This document shows, piece by piece, positions 1 through 11,900 of a DNA stretch of 64,000 nt; within the stretch, counting starts at the first letter, position 1; every line of letters starts with the position of its first letter. This stretch comes from Sisyra terminalis (Eukaryota; Arthropoda; Insecta; Neuroptera; Sisyridae): the NCBI GenBank assembly GCA_958496175.1, contig OY292278.1:39680001-39744000 (forward strand), given 5' to 3'. Under the pieces are notes generated by a model, which saw nothing but the letters and a program-made list of their open reading frames with translations, was not told the DNA's origin and did no database searches. The translations under genes were made by a program, and so were the position numbers.

Positions 1-400
1 TGCTTAGAATTTTAAATAGTTTTGAGGAAAACCATTTCGTTTGGTGTCACTAAGTAAGTCAAATATGATTAAATTGAATCTATTTGAAAATTTTTTATCA
101 TTACTTAAACCATATATTATAAAAATTACATAAATTTATATATGTAAATATTTCTATATTTCCTAGATAAATAACCACAAATTTCCCTGTGCTTCTTCTA
201 CATGATTGAATTATATATCTTAATGATTCTTGAGCACATCATTAATTAATTGAGGAATACGTTTTCAAAAGCTGATCAAGCATTTTTGAGCAATATTTCA
301 AGACATAAAATATATTACTAGAAAAGGAAACAGTGGACCATAATAATTAATTGGAAAAGGATCCGGTGCACTAGATGAATGCCATTTGAAAATTAAGGTA

Positions 401-1519
401 GGGGAACCTGGGGCGGAACAGGGTACCTAAGTTTTGTTTGCAATTTACGAGAGATTTAAAGAAACAATCTCATTGTTTTTTTTAATTTTTTTAATTTCAT
501 TTATTACCAGGATGTAATACATACATATTTACATACATAATTGTATACATAGATATGCAGCTATAGAGATGAAGCAAATCATCTGTGCATAGGCCCGGTA
601 TAATAGGTTCATTACGAAATAAAGTATACATTTAGTACAATTGAAATAAATGAAAATAAATATAACTAGTTTTTATAATTAGTTTTTAATATACAGTTTT
701 GTTGTTTATATATTTCTTTAATTCATTCTTTACAAATAAAAAAAGGTTTTATTGATTTAAATTAATAATTTATATTAAAAATTAAGGTTTCAAAAACAAA
801 TCGATATTTCCCATTCTGCCCCACCCTCTGGGGCACAACGGGAAATGAGTCTGGGGCGCAATAGGATACTTGTTATTGACTTAGTTCGCAGATGAAGACA
901 CTGTCATCATCGTGTTTAGCCCAGCACATGCCAAATGTGCCCATTTTTGACAAATACTGCAGGAACACCAGCTTTCATCAGATTTGGAGTTTGAATCCTC
1001 ACAGTATAAGCAGATTACCTCTGCATCTTCCGACTTTTCATATATATGGACTGTCGCCTAGTTTTGCTTATATATGCACGCACTATCTGCTAATAAAATA
1101 AAATGTCTATCTGAATGGGAAATACTATCTGAATGGTATATCCCATTCCGCCCCACCCCCATTGTGCCCCAAAGCACCTATCCCACAAGCACGGCTATTA
1201 TGGCAGGATATATTGGTTATATTTGAATTATCACTAGGCTTTTAGTTCGTTTACAGTATGTTTTAACAAACATGTCATGTTAATATTCAAACAAAAAAAT
1301 AGAACTTAGGATAATTACCTTAGTGTTACTTTGCAAAAATTAGAATTCGGAAACGTTTATTTCGACTTTTGATAAAAATAAAAACAACTGCACTCTTTAC
1401 TGGCGATAGCCACTTTTTATAATGCAGCACTGTTAATTGAACATTGAGTATGATTTTTACGCGTTTTTGTCACCTGTAACAAGCGCAAATTCCATTTCCC
1501 ATTCCGCCCCGTGTTCCCA
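401..1519 (-). mobile_element. pogo/Tc5-like DNA transposon remnant, TA-flanked
   Basis: Inverted ends GGGAACCTGGGGCGGAA (from 402) and its imperfect complement (1498-1518) are bounded by TA on both sides (399-400 and 1520-1521). This fits a pogo/Tc1-type insertion. On the minus strand about 860-1045 reads as a Cys/His-rich stretch (CLYCED, then CSICQKWAHLACAG, then after a one-base slip DDDSVFICEL). It resembles the PHD-like zinc finger at the C-terminus of many insect pogo/jerky-type transposases. No DDE catalytic domain is visible, so the copy is internally deleted and frameshifted. GGGGC-rich blocks like the ends recur inside at about 817-845 and 1137-1180. Confidence 0.6.
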
Positions 1520-1751
1520 TATGTTTAGTAAGCACGTTGGGTCCTTCTTATCTTTTGAAAGTTATTTTAATAATACTTTCAACTGAAAGTTTCAGACTTC
1601 TATCTCAATTAATTTTTGCTCAAAAAAAGTAAAAATAAGTAAAATGCAGGAAATATTTATTTTCTTAGACTTTACGTAACCGAATGGTCTAAAATTTAAG
1701 TTTGCTATAAGGGTTGATAAAACTTTTTTTTAAATTTTACAGCTATAGTTA

Positions 1752-2373
1752 CAATCCCTTGCCATTTAATAGATGCATTTTGGATTTTATACAAAATGTA
1801 CATATTGTACTAAATTTAATTTAATATTGTTAACTTTTAACATTATAAAAAGTTGTATTGATTTTTAAGAAATATATTTTCTGGAGAAGGGTAAAACCTT
1901 GTTTATTATCCCTATTACTCTACTTTAGGATAATAGCCTTGATTTAAAACCTATTGAAAATATATGGATGATGCAGAAAAAGAAAGTAGCAAAAGAGGTA
2001 GTTACAACAAAAAAATAGCCCTTGGAAAAAATATTCACATATGGAATCATCATCCACAAATACAGCAAACGGTATTGTCCTACATAGACAGCGCAGACTG
2101 CCCAGAATGTGAACTTAAACATCGGTAAACGAGCTTTCATTTAAATATTAAACAATTCAGTTCGCCATAATTAAGAAGATGTTTAATTAATTTGATGAAA
2201 TTTTTTTTTTCGTTAATATGATTTTTGGTCACGCTAGTTGGTAATAACCGTAACAAACAAAATTTGTATAGGAAAGTTAACCCCAATCAAAAATATGGAC
2301 CCAAAATAAAATAGCTCTTACTTCAGGTTTTATACAAAACCTGTAGTGTGTCTATTAATATGGCCAGGGATTG
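1752..2373 (+). mobile_element. Tc1/mariner-type element remnant, 622 bp, TA-flanked
   Basis: Imperfect inverted repeats of about 45 bp start CAATCCCTTGCCATTTAATAG on the left; the right end is the complement of CAATCCCTGGCCATATTAATAG. Both are flanked by TA. Inside, plus-strand 1927-2020 reads DLKPIENIWMM..KKKVAKEV, the last catalytic block of a Tc1-like transposase (usual form DLNPIENxW). The rest of the transposase is missing and stops follow, so it is a dead, deleted copy inside an Ndae1 intron. Confidence 0.65.
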
Positions 2374-4799
2374 TAAATTTATATATACATTTATCTATAT
2401 ATTTGACATTTTCGATATAAAAAATGAAGTAACAAAAAAAATTAACGAATTTTAATTAAAGTCATAGAAACAGTACTAGCAAGGGACAGCTTATTGCTAA
2501 GCTGAGTTGGATTCTAAATCTAACAAGCAATAAAATCAGCCATTAAAATAAAGAAAAAATATTAAACTTGATTCAGTAATAAATAACATTAGAAAAGATA
2601 TGTAACATAAATAATTTAAAAATCGTTATAAACACTAATTAAATTATTTAAATTTGATATAAAATCAAGCTTTTTGCCTGCCATTATTGATTAGCTTGCT
2701 CTTCAATTAAATTCAACTCTGTTGAGAGTATTTATACATTATTCAGCGTTTGTTAACATAAAATTTTAGTTTTAACCAACCACTTTTAAAATTTAATTAA
2801 ATATTTTACAAGGTTTCATTGTTTGTAAATGAAACCAACAAAATAAACTGCTTTTTTGATGAACAACTTTAAATTTTATGAACAAGTATATATGAATTGT
2901 TAAAACTAATTGTTTAGTTTTTCATAGCTTTTCGGAACAAAATGAACATGAAATTTAAAAAAAATGAAGGATTAAATATTTGAATTATTATTTAATAAAT
3001 TAAAAATAGTTTTTTTTGGTTAGTAAAAAGGATAAAAGGATATAAACGATACTAAAACTACACTGACTTCATTGTTTTCAATTTCAGTTTAACCATTTTT
3101 CTTTTTCCGTGAAAAATAAAAGAAGAAACTTTCGGAAAGCTCGGGCCATTCAACTTAAATTTTCATCTTAGACCAATTTGTTTTTCAAACGAAAATCAAT
3201 AGTTTCATTAAGCTGCTTCTCCCTCACCTTTGTAACCTTCAGACACCTAAACATGTTTCAGTGTTATCTAAGTCTTTGGTTATTGGTGTTTGTAAAGGTA
3301 CACCAAATGATAGCAGAATCTAATTAGAGGTGTGAGAAGGGATATTGATTAAATTGGAGAAATCCGATTGAAATACCAACGCTCAAGTTGAAGATTGAAT
3401 ATTGCACTATACAGAATGTTTGATTGGTATTCCAATTTAAATTCATAAACTTGAATAAACTAATTTTTGTAGTTTCCTATTTGATGAAATCTTATACTTT
3501 GCGGTTAATTATGTCTAACACCTGCGGATTTTAATAAGCTTACACATTATTTATATTTTTATTGATTGGAAAATTTATTTGAAAATGTTATGTTGTTGCA
3601 CCAAAGTTATCTTTGGCAAAGGTTACCAAATTAACATTGAAGAAATTTCTATCTAAATTACAGATAGTGCAACACTTCTTGAACTTCTTGAACTTCTGGA
3701 TTTTTTTGTTGTAGAAAAGTTAATCTTTGACCTCCAAAAAAACTTTAGCCTCGGTTTTACTTCTGCATCCAAATCTCTTTTTTTGTAGTTCAAGTTTTGT
3801 AACGCAATAAAAATAAATGAATAGATAAAATAGATGAGTTCTCAAATTTAATTTGAAAGTTTAAATGTAGGCACCCTATAAATTTATTCTTGGAATTGAC
3901 ATGAAAAGTTTGTTATTAAATGTACAAGTCGTACAAATTATCACAAAAATAAATAAATAAACGTAAACTTTTAGTGTTTTTCTTTTATTTTTCCTTCAAC
4001 TTGTTCATGTTTTGTGGCACATCGTTCAAGCTTTTAAATTTCTCTCTAAACTTTGGAAATTTTCTCCGTTTAAATTAGTTTTATGGATGTTTATAGGATA
4101 AGTCTTTTCTTCACTAGAAAAAAAAAAGATTATTTGTTGTTCTTCTAGACACAAGTTATCAGGAATGATTGAAGATAAACTTTAAGATAATAAAAATGAA
4201 TATATTTTTTTTACTATGGATTAAAATCAAGTAAAATATTTTAAGGGAAATTGTTGTAATGCTATGAGTTTAAAACACACTACTTACTTAAATGTATGTC
4301 CTATTTTATTTGCGATTTGCCGGGTCACCTGCCAGGTGACCCGAGATTCGCGAGTCATAGGCTGCCATGTTTTGTATTAAATGATATCTTCAATAATTCC
4401 AAATGATTCATAACTTAGCATACTTTTTCCATAGGAAATTATTAAATAGTATTTGTTTAATGTTTAGTTTATACTTTTTCTGATAGCACAATAATAATAT
4501 TAATAATTATTTCTACCTATGCATTTTATTCCATAAACAAAGAAAAAATCTAACAAACATGATACTGAATCAATAAGTACTATACATAAGAAAAGGTAGG
4601 GGAAGAAATGAGACAATAGTTTGTCGATAGTTTTTAAACTTTTTTTAGTAATTGACCCAAAGACGTCGTCACTCATTTGGATGCTTTAGTGGAAGAAGAC
4701 TATAAGGGGCTTGATGATGTAGCGTTGTATATTATTTACTACATGGTATCCCATAGTGCCTTCTTTTGTCTAAGTGTCCATCTGATTTGGAATTTTAAT
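2374..4799. other. Intronic, AT-rich, no gene seen
   Basis: No exon-like reading frame or RNA gene is apparent. This should be intron of the Ndae1-like gene, because the exon at 5470 begins mid-codon behind a splice acceptor and the protein start has not yet appeared. The one distinctive site is the perfect 23 bp palindrome at 4321-4343, listed separately. Confidence 0.5.
4321..4343. promoter_or_regulatory. Perfect GC-rich palindrome with paired E-boxes
   Basis: Two 11-base arms (CGGGTCACCTG and CAGGTGACCCG) flank a single central C in otherwise AT-rich intron. Each arm contains an E-box core (CACCTG/CAGGTG). It could be a transcription-factor site pair or the remnant of a palindromic repeat; nothing nearby decides between them. 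Confidence 0.25.
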
Positions 4800-5252
4800 T
4801 AGGGATGCAACATTGCGTTTAAAAGCATCGATATTAGGAAATCTTTCTTTTCTTTTGAAAAGTGAAACATCGATGTTAAAAACATCGAAGTTTATGAACG
4901 ATATATCGAACTATAAAGTTACAAAAAATATTTCTTAAATAATAAAATGCTATACCGTGACAATGTAAACTTCGTCAGTTTATAATTTAACGTCGTTAGA
5001 ATAAAATTTAACCAAGCCTAACCAACCGTTAGTTTATTATCTCCGGCGTTATATTATAAGCTGATGAAGTTCACAAATTGACTCGCCTGTGACTGAGGAA
5101 GGTATCTGTTGATCAAGAACAAAACTTTAATAAAATATCGTTCATAAGACATCACTCATGAAGAACAATGTATCATCGATGTTTTGGGTTTCTATTATAA
5201 TTATGAACGATATATCGATGTTTGAAAAGTCGATGTATCGTTTGCATCCCTA
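4800..5252. mobile_element. hAT-like MITE
   Basis: Termini TAGGGATGCAA (left) and TTGCATCCCTA (right) are inverted and of the type common in hAT elements. The interior holds repeated ATCGATGTTT/AACGATATATCGA motifs in inverted arrangement. The flanks TTTTAATT and TTTCAATT are a near-match 8 bp duplication. No transposase is present. It lies about 215 bp before the first in-window Ndae1 exon. Confidence 0.5.
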
Positions 5253-5469
5253 GTTTCAATTGACTAACTCCTTATTAAAGTAAAAAAACGTCTTTAAAAC
5301 TTTTGATCTCAAAATTTCATCCCTTACCTTCTTTTCATTTACTCGTGGATCTTTCTGTAATCTGAAACTTTATAAACCATTTCTACTGATACATAAAACA
5401 TTTTCATTAACTAATTTTACTATGGTGGAAAAAATTGGAACAATTTACTAAGTGTTGTAAATTTTTTAG

Positions 5470-5952
5470 TTACACCACCGTCACAACGTGTCCAATTCAT
5501 TTTGGGGGAAGACATCGACGACGAAATGCACGAGTCGCATCCTCTTTTCTCGGAAATGGAGGAGCTGACCGGCGATGGTGATGAGATGGAATGGAAGGAA
5601 ACCGCACGTTGGATCAAATTCGAGGAAGATGTTGAAGAAGGCGGCAATCGTTGGTCCAAACCCCACGTGGCAACACTTTCACTCCACTCGTTGTTCGAAC
5701 TCCGCAGTCTCATTCTAAACGGGACTGTCATCCTGGACATGGAAGCCAATTCTCTGGAACAAATTGCCGATCTTATATTGGATAATATGATCAATTCTGG
5801 CGGTCTTCAGTTTGAAGCCCGCGACAAAATGCGTGAGGCACTTCTTCGCAAGCACCGACATTTATACGAACGTCGACGTGACAACAACGTTTCCAGATTA
5901 CCAATAATTCGATCAATCGCGGAAATTGGCCGAAATCACTCTTCATCCAAAA
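5470..5952 (+). CDS. Ndae1: Ndae1-like exon: cytoplasmic domain core
   Basis: The acceptor is AATTTTTTAG at 5469 and the donor AAAA|GTAAGC follows 5952. The exon starts [18 protein letters not shown] after a split codon and covers the most conserved part of the SLC4 N-terminal domain, including KEDV-like [12 protein letters not shown] and the [18 protein letters not shown] helix. It ends in HSSSK at phase 1. The following intron is only 184 bp. Confidence 0.92.
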
Positions 5953-8900
5953 GTAAGCCGTTTGTAATTTATTCAACCCCTCTTCCATCCCTACCGAGTT
6001 TTCATTATTTCAATGGATTTTTTTTACTAACAATTTGGTTTTATTTTCTAACAATGGGTTTGATTTTTTTTTTGTTATTTTTTTTTTGGGTTTAATTTTT
6101 TTTTTTGTTTTCGTTTTGGAAATCCAATGTTTGCAGATTTTTTCTCTTGTGGTTTGCATGCAATGTTGTGCTCAACAGACTTGCAGCCTCATAGCGAGGA
6201 AAATCATCAACATTCGAATCGGAAACATTCAAAAAATGGATCCAGTATGGTGATGCATCAGTTAAAAACGGGTGAAGCCCCGGGGAGTCCGTCGGCTCAA
6301 ACGGCCCTTTTAGCCAATGATCGCAAGGGCAATTATTTAGCTGTGCCAGGTTAGGTTCTGAACACCTTGGCTAGATAACATTGAAAATTTAGAAGCTTTT
6401 GGGAGAGGAGTGGGGGCAATGGCGCTATAGCACTAACACTAATTATGGATATCTTGCCTTTAACTGTATATGTAACATGTCGAGGATTATCTCAATGCTT
6501 TTCAATTTGATAATTTTCTAAAGGTAATCAATTAAATTTTCGTAGTAACAATTGAACTTGGAGCTCTCAAAATCAAGGAGTAATCATAATTTCTCATACT
6601 ATTCCATGAGAATAAATTACTACAAAACTCTATAATAATAAACTTAAAAAATAGACTTTTGTAAATAATATTGTGCACTAGTTAACCAAGATTTCCTCAA
6701 ATCCAACTAAAACCTGTCCTTATATATGAATTATTAAATAAATCCATATATGTACCATTTCTTGTATATATTTAATACTAACAGCATTATCAAAGTCTAT
6801 TTTTCTAGTTTCAATTGTAAGGATTTTTTATTGGATATTTTTTTACGACACAATCACCATGACTTGAAGGAATTCATAATATTTAGGGAAAAAATATTTT
6901 CTTTTATGTTGTAAAAAATGTTTGTTCCCTAAAGTTCAAAGTTATTATTTAGGTATGGTTATATTGGTAATCAGGAATTTCACTTTGGAATTCAGGGAAA
7001 CTGATAATATTTCGTCATGAAACTTTTTGAACTGTTTTTGTTTTGCGGTTTTATTAAAAGTCCCCAAACATTTTTTGTTGAAACTAACCCGGAATTATAA
7101 TGAAATTATAATGGTTTTGGGTGCAAATTTATTTGTAGGTCCCAAAATTTATGGTTTTATTTTTTTTTCCAAAATAAGAACAAAAAATATTTAGATACTG
7201 AGGAAGGATTGATTACTTTGTTTCAATTTTGATTTATCAATAATGGTTTTCTCACAATAGAAAAATTCTGTTATTCTTTTAGGTTGGTTTTGAAAAAAAA
7301 TTCCACTTTTTGTTTTTCCGATAAAGAACATAAAAAAACGATAGTTAAAAGCTTTTATATAATCTTGAAATCAATGGCTGAATTAATATTATGTAATATG
7401 TCTATGTTTAGTTGAGTATAAAGAAAGATCATATTTCCAAGGAAATATGTATTGTACATTACTTGAAAACAAAATTGAAGCCAAAACATTTCTTATCAAA
7501 TTCCCACTAACAATATTAAAAAATTGTTGAGAAGTTTTAAATAAAAATCACAAACTAATTTGAATCTAAGAAGTTTCATCAAATTGGGAAAATTTCATTT
7601 TTTGTAGCCCACAATGTTAGACAATGTTCTGGTTGTGAAAAAATTATCAATTTCTTACAGAAAACAAATAATAAGTCATAAATATAGAACGTTCTACATA
7701 AAAATAGAATAAAGCGGTAAATTTTTAGGTGGATGATTAAATTAATGGGAAAAATGATTATAAATAAAATAAACTAATAAAGCTGTAGAAATTTTTTACT
7801 TCGAAAAGAATGTAAACGTTGCTGAAAATTTAATTTTTATTTAATTTTCTTATACTATATTTTAAGCAATCACAAAACTATATGTTATGCAGTTAAAAAT
7901 AATGAAGTTTAAAAATATTGAGTTTCATGAAAACTACTATTTTTTTTTCCTCATTAAGGACATATGGGGACAGAATATACTCAAAGGACATAATTATCAA
8001 TTATTGAAGGTTATCTTAATTTTTACTCAATCTAGAATAGTTCTCGAGTTCCATTAGAAATTTGATTTATTTGTCGTTTCATTTTTGATGAAGCTTAATA
8101 TAGTGGGATTAAATTGTTAAGATCTGTAAATTGCTAGAAATTTACCTAAAAAAATATTATAAATGATTTAGTACCTTTTGACCTAAAAAAACAGTATAAA
8201 GTTTTTTCCTTGAATTTGCAATGAGTTTCACTGTACGTTTCACGATCTGGTAGTTAAAAGTATAACTACTACAGCAATGTTTATTTCATTATCACATTTC
8301 ATTAATCAAATTATTCAAAATGTTTTTATCAATAAATGACTTTCTTGAATTCTTTGAATTATCCCTGAAGTGTAGAAAATTCATGGAATGCGAGAAAATA
8401 ATTATGATTAAACTAAATGTAATAAATTTACTAAGCGTGGCATGAAACTTCAACCTTTTGCACGTTAAACTTATGAAGATAAATAAGGGGTTTAATTGTT
8501 CCAATATGGACTTGTAAGCTGGCGATTCAAGTATGAACTCATGATTTGGATACTTTTTCGATGAAATATTATTTGAAAATGATTAACCGGTGAAATTAAT
8601 CGACCTAAAACGATTTCGCCAATTTTATGCAACAAGCCTTACGGTTCTTTAATTTTGTCATTTAGCTAATAATATTAAAAAATGAATCGAATATTTTCGA
8701 ACAACACTGCCACACAATAAAACTTTAACCTATTTTGCAACAAGTCATATTTTTTACCTAAAATGGGTAGCACTTTTCAACTTTATCGAGGAATTTTTAA
8801 ATATTTTCTTCTTCTGTACACAAGTAATATTAATAAATATACTGATTTTGACGACAATAATTGATTTTCAGCGAAGTGGGTGTCAAAGTCTATTGTAATT

Positions 8901-11900
8901 ATTTGAATACTTTTCTCAAATAACGCCAATAACTCAAAATATTATTACCTAAGACTTAATAAAGCTATTCTTTGTCGTAATTGGGCGTAGTAAGCATGCC
9001 TTTATTTTAAAACTAAATTAGTAGTTCTTAATCTTTTACTATTTCTAAACAAACTGCTACTAAATTAGTTCTAAATATTTCACAATGTAATCAATGCTTT
9101 GAAAAGCGGCTATAATAGTTTCGGTTTTACCTAAACTTGAACATTGTATTTCAATTAATTTAACCGATATATCCTTTTTAAATAATATATCATCTGGAAT
9201 GTATTCAAGTCAAGAGCTTACACTTAAATCAACAGTCTAAAAATCTATACTGCAACAATGCAATCCCTACTTTCTCTTCATAAGTTTTACTTGCAAAATG
9301 TTAAAATATAGTACTTCGCTTTATAACCTAATTATATTCAATATTATCATAGTTATTTTCTCACATTCCGTGCATTTTCTACACTTTGAGGAAGATTCAA
9401 TTAATTCATGACCGTCATTAATAGATTAAAAACATTTTAAATACCTTGACTGATGAATGTGATAATGAAATAAACATTGCTACAATAGTTATATTTTTGG
9501 TCTCCAGATCCCGAGGCGTCTAGTTACACTTCCCAATAATTTAAATATGACTTGAAAATTTTATAATCTTCAATTCACAATGGGGCTTAATATTAAACAT
9601 AATTTTCTCAACATAGGAAATTCACCTTATTTCTACACGAGACTTAAAGGTTCTGACATACGTTACACCAAAACATGTCGCTTTAATCCTGTATGTCGTT
9701 GCCATAAAATGTTATCCCCGTATTAAAAACTGTTATTATATTTATTCTTAAGAAATAATTCAAAAGCTCGCGATGGCCAGACCTTCGTTTTTTTATAAAA
9801 GCTGAAAGCTTTTCTGTCCATGTTTCCAACACAGGTAAGAACGATCAGCGGCTGTGGAGCGTGGATGGTGGTTACTTTGGCTGGTAACAGGTAATAAAGG
9901 TGTAAAAAATAAAAGCTTAGTTTCATGAAAGTATAAAGCTCAGTTTTTTATACTTTCTTTGGAATAATATTTTAAATCACATTCTTCGTTACTGGACACT
10001 TAGCACGGCTTCTATCCTCCGCTAGACACCCTTAAACTTTTATAAATAATTATAATTTTACTGACGTTATACCATAGTGTAAAAGCTGAATTTTGTATAA
10101 GTAACTTGGGCAACTATCAAAAGATATTATCTCAGTAGCGGGACAATGTTGATAGCTTTTACCAGCTATAGTATTCAACTTTTGTACTATCATGTAAGTA
10201 AAATTATAATTTATTAAAGTTTAGGGATGTCTGGAAAAGACTTGAAATCGTGCAAAGTGTCTAGGAAAAGAAGATGTGATTTCTAATATTATTTCGAAGA
10301 AAATATAAAAAAAAACTAAACTTTGTACTTTGTCGAAAAAAATTTCTAATTTTTATACTTTTGCTTTAGGTTCCCTACAAAAGTAACCACCATCCACACT
10401 CCTTAATTGCAGATCGTTATTATCTGGGTTGGAAACATAAACAGAAATACTCTTAACTTTTATGAAATAACGAAGGATTTTGCTTTAAAAGGGGAAAAAT
10501 TTTCATGAGTTTTCTTAAAATAATTTTTTATAACTTTTTTTCCCATTTCTGTACATAATTTGCAGGTTTTATTACTATGAAGTCTTTCGACCATTTTTTA
10601 CCTCTCTTTTTCTACATAGATAGCGTCTAAAACATTTCGGTAGTTAGTTAACTCCCTAATTAATTTCTCAAAAAAAGAAAAAATGGATTCATAAACATCC
10701 TCAAAGAATTATCAAACGATAGGCAACTCAAATTTAAAATTTGTTGTCATTTCATTACAAGTTATAGTTAATTACTAAAGAATGTAATATTAAACAAACA
10801 TTCAGTCTGAACTTCATAAGAGCTATATCTAAACTTTGTTAGAAACAATGATCAGAAGAAAGTCGTAATCAATTTACTTTAGAACTTCATATTATTTACC
10901 ATATGAAATAGCTCAAAGCGATTTACCCCATGCTTAAGACTTATCAAAGCATTTAATTTGCATACTGAAATTATGAAAATTCCGAAATTAATTTCAATAT
11001 CACATTAATATGCTGAATAATTTTAATCAAATGGAATATTTGAAAATGAAAAGCTTCGTCGACTGTAGTCATTATACAAATAATTCATGATATTTAAATG
11101 TTAATCTGTTTAATCATGAAAATCGGCTTTCTCCGATTCATTTCACAAAACCACACTGTTTTCGAAACGACATCAGATCGAATCGTTACAGCATTGAGTG
11201 ATTATTATCAAATTGTGCAATGAGATGAAAATCCTCGACTCTAATTTGTATTTATTTTTGGGCTAAATGTTACTAACTGTACCATAAACGCACGCGAGCA
11301 TAAATCAAAATATGTAACACTTGTACATTATAAGAAAAATACGTAGGCTTTTAACGTTCCTATATGCTTAGTTTTATACTTTGAATCCTCAAATAACTTT
11401 GAAATTTTCCTGAAATCTTCATAGTCCTCCACCTCGTTGATTTGATTTGATTTTTTTTTTGGTTTTTGTTAATTTTTCATTTGATCTAAATTTTGATTGC
11501 AGCTGAAATCTTATCCCATACGATTGGTTTCACGACATGGCTAACGCATTGCCAATTAAATAAAGGTTTGCTTTCATACAAAGAAAAATCGACTTGAGAA
11601 TTTGTCTCGAAATTTTGTTTTTATTCACACGCATGATGTTCAACTAAACTATGTTTAGGCTTTTCAATCAAACAAATGGATCTCGACTTTTCTCATATCA
11701 AATACAGAATATTTTCTAAATAAATGTTGCTGAATTTTCTCTTCGATGTAATCAATCACCAATTGTTGACAATTTGACGAATTCACGTACTTTATTCTTC
11801 ACTCTGAATTGAACTGTTGTTTTATGTTAATCTTCTTTGTTCTCTGTTGACTCAATTTCTTGTTTTATTCTATTACGGATATGTGTGTGTATTTTTCCAG

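Noticed and set aside
5061..5095. CTGATGA box resembling the hammerhead motif
   Set aside because: No GAAAC box or pairing stem II follows; it lies inside the hAT-like MITE.
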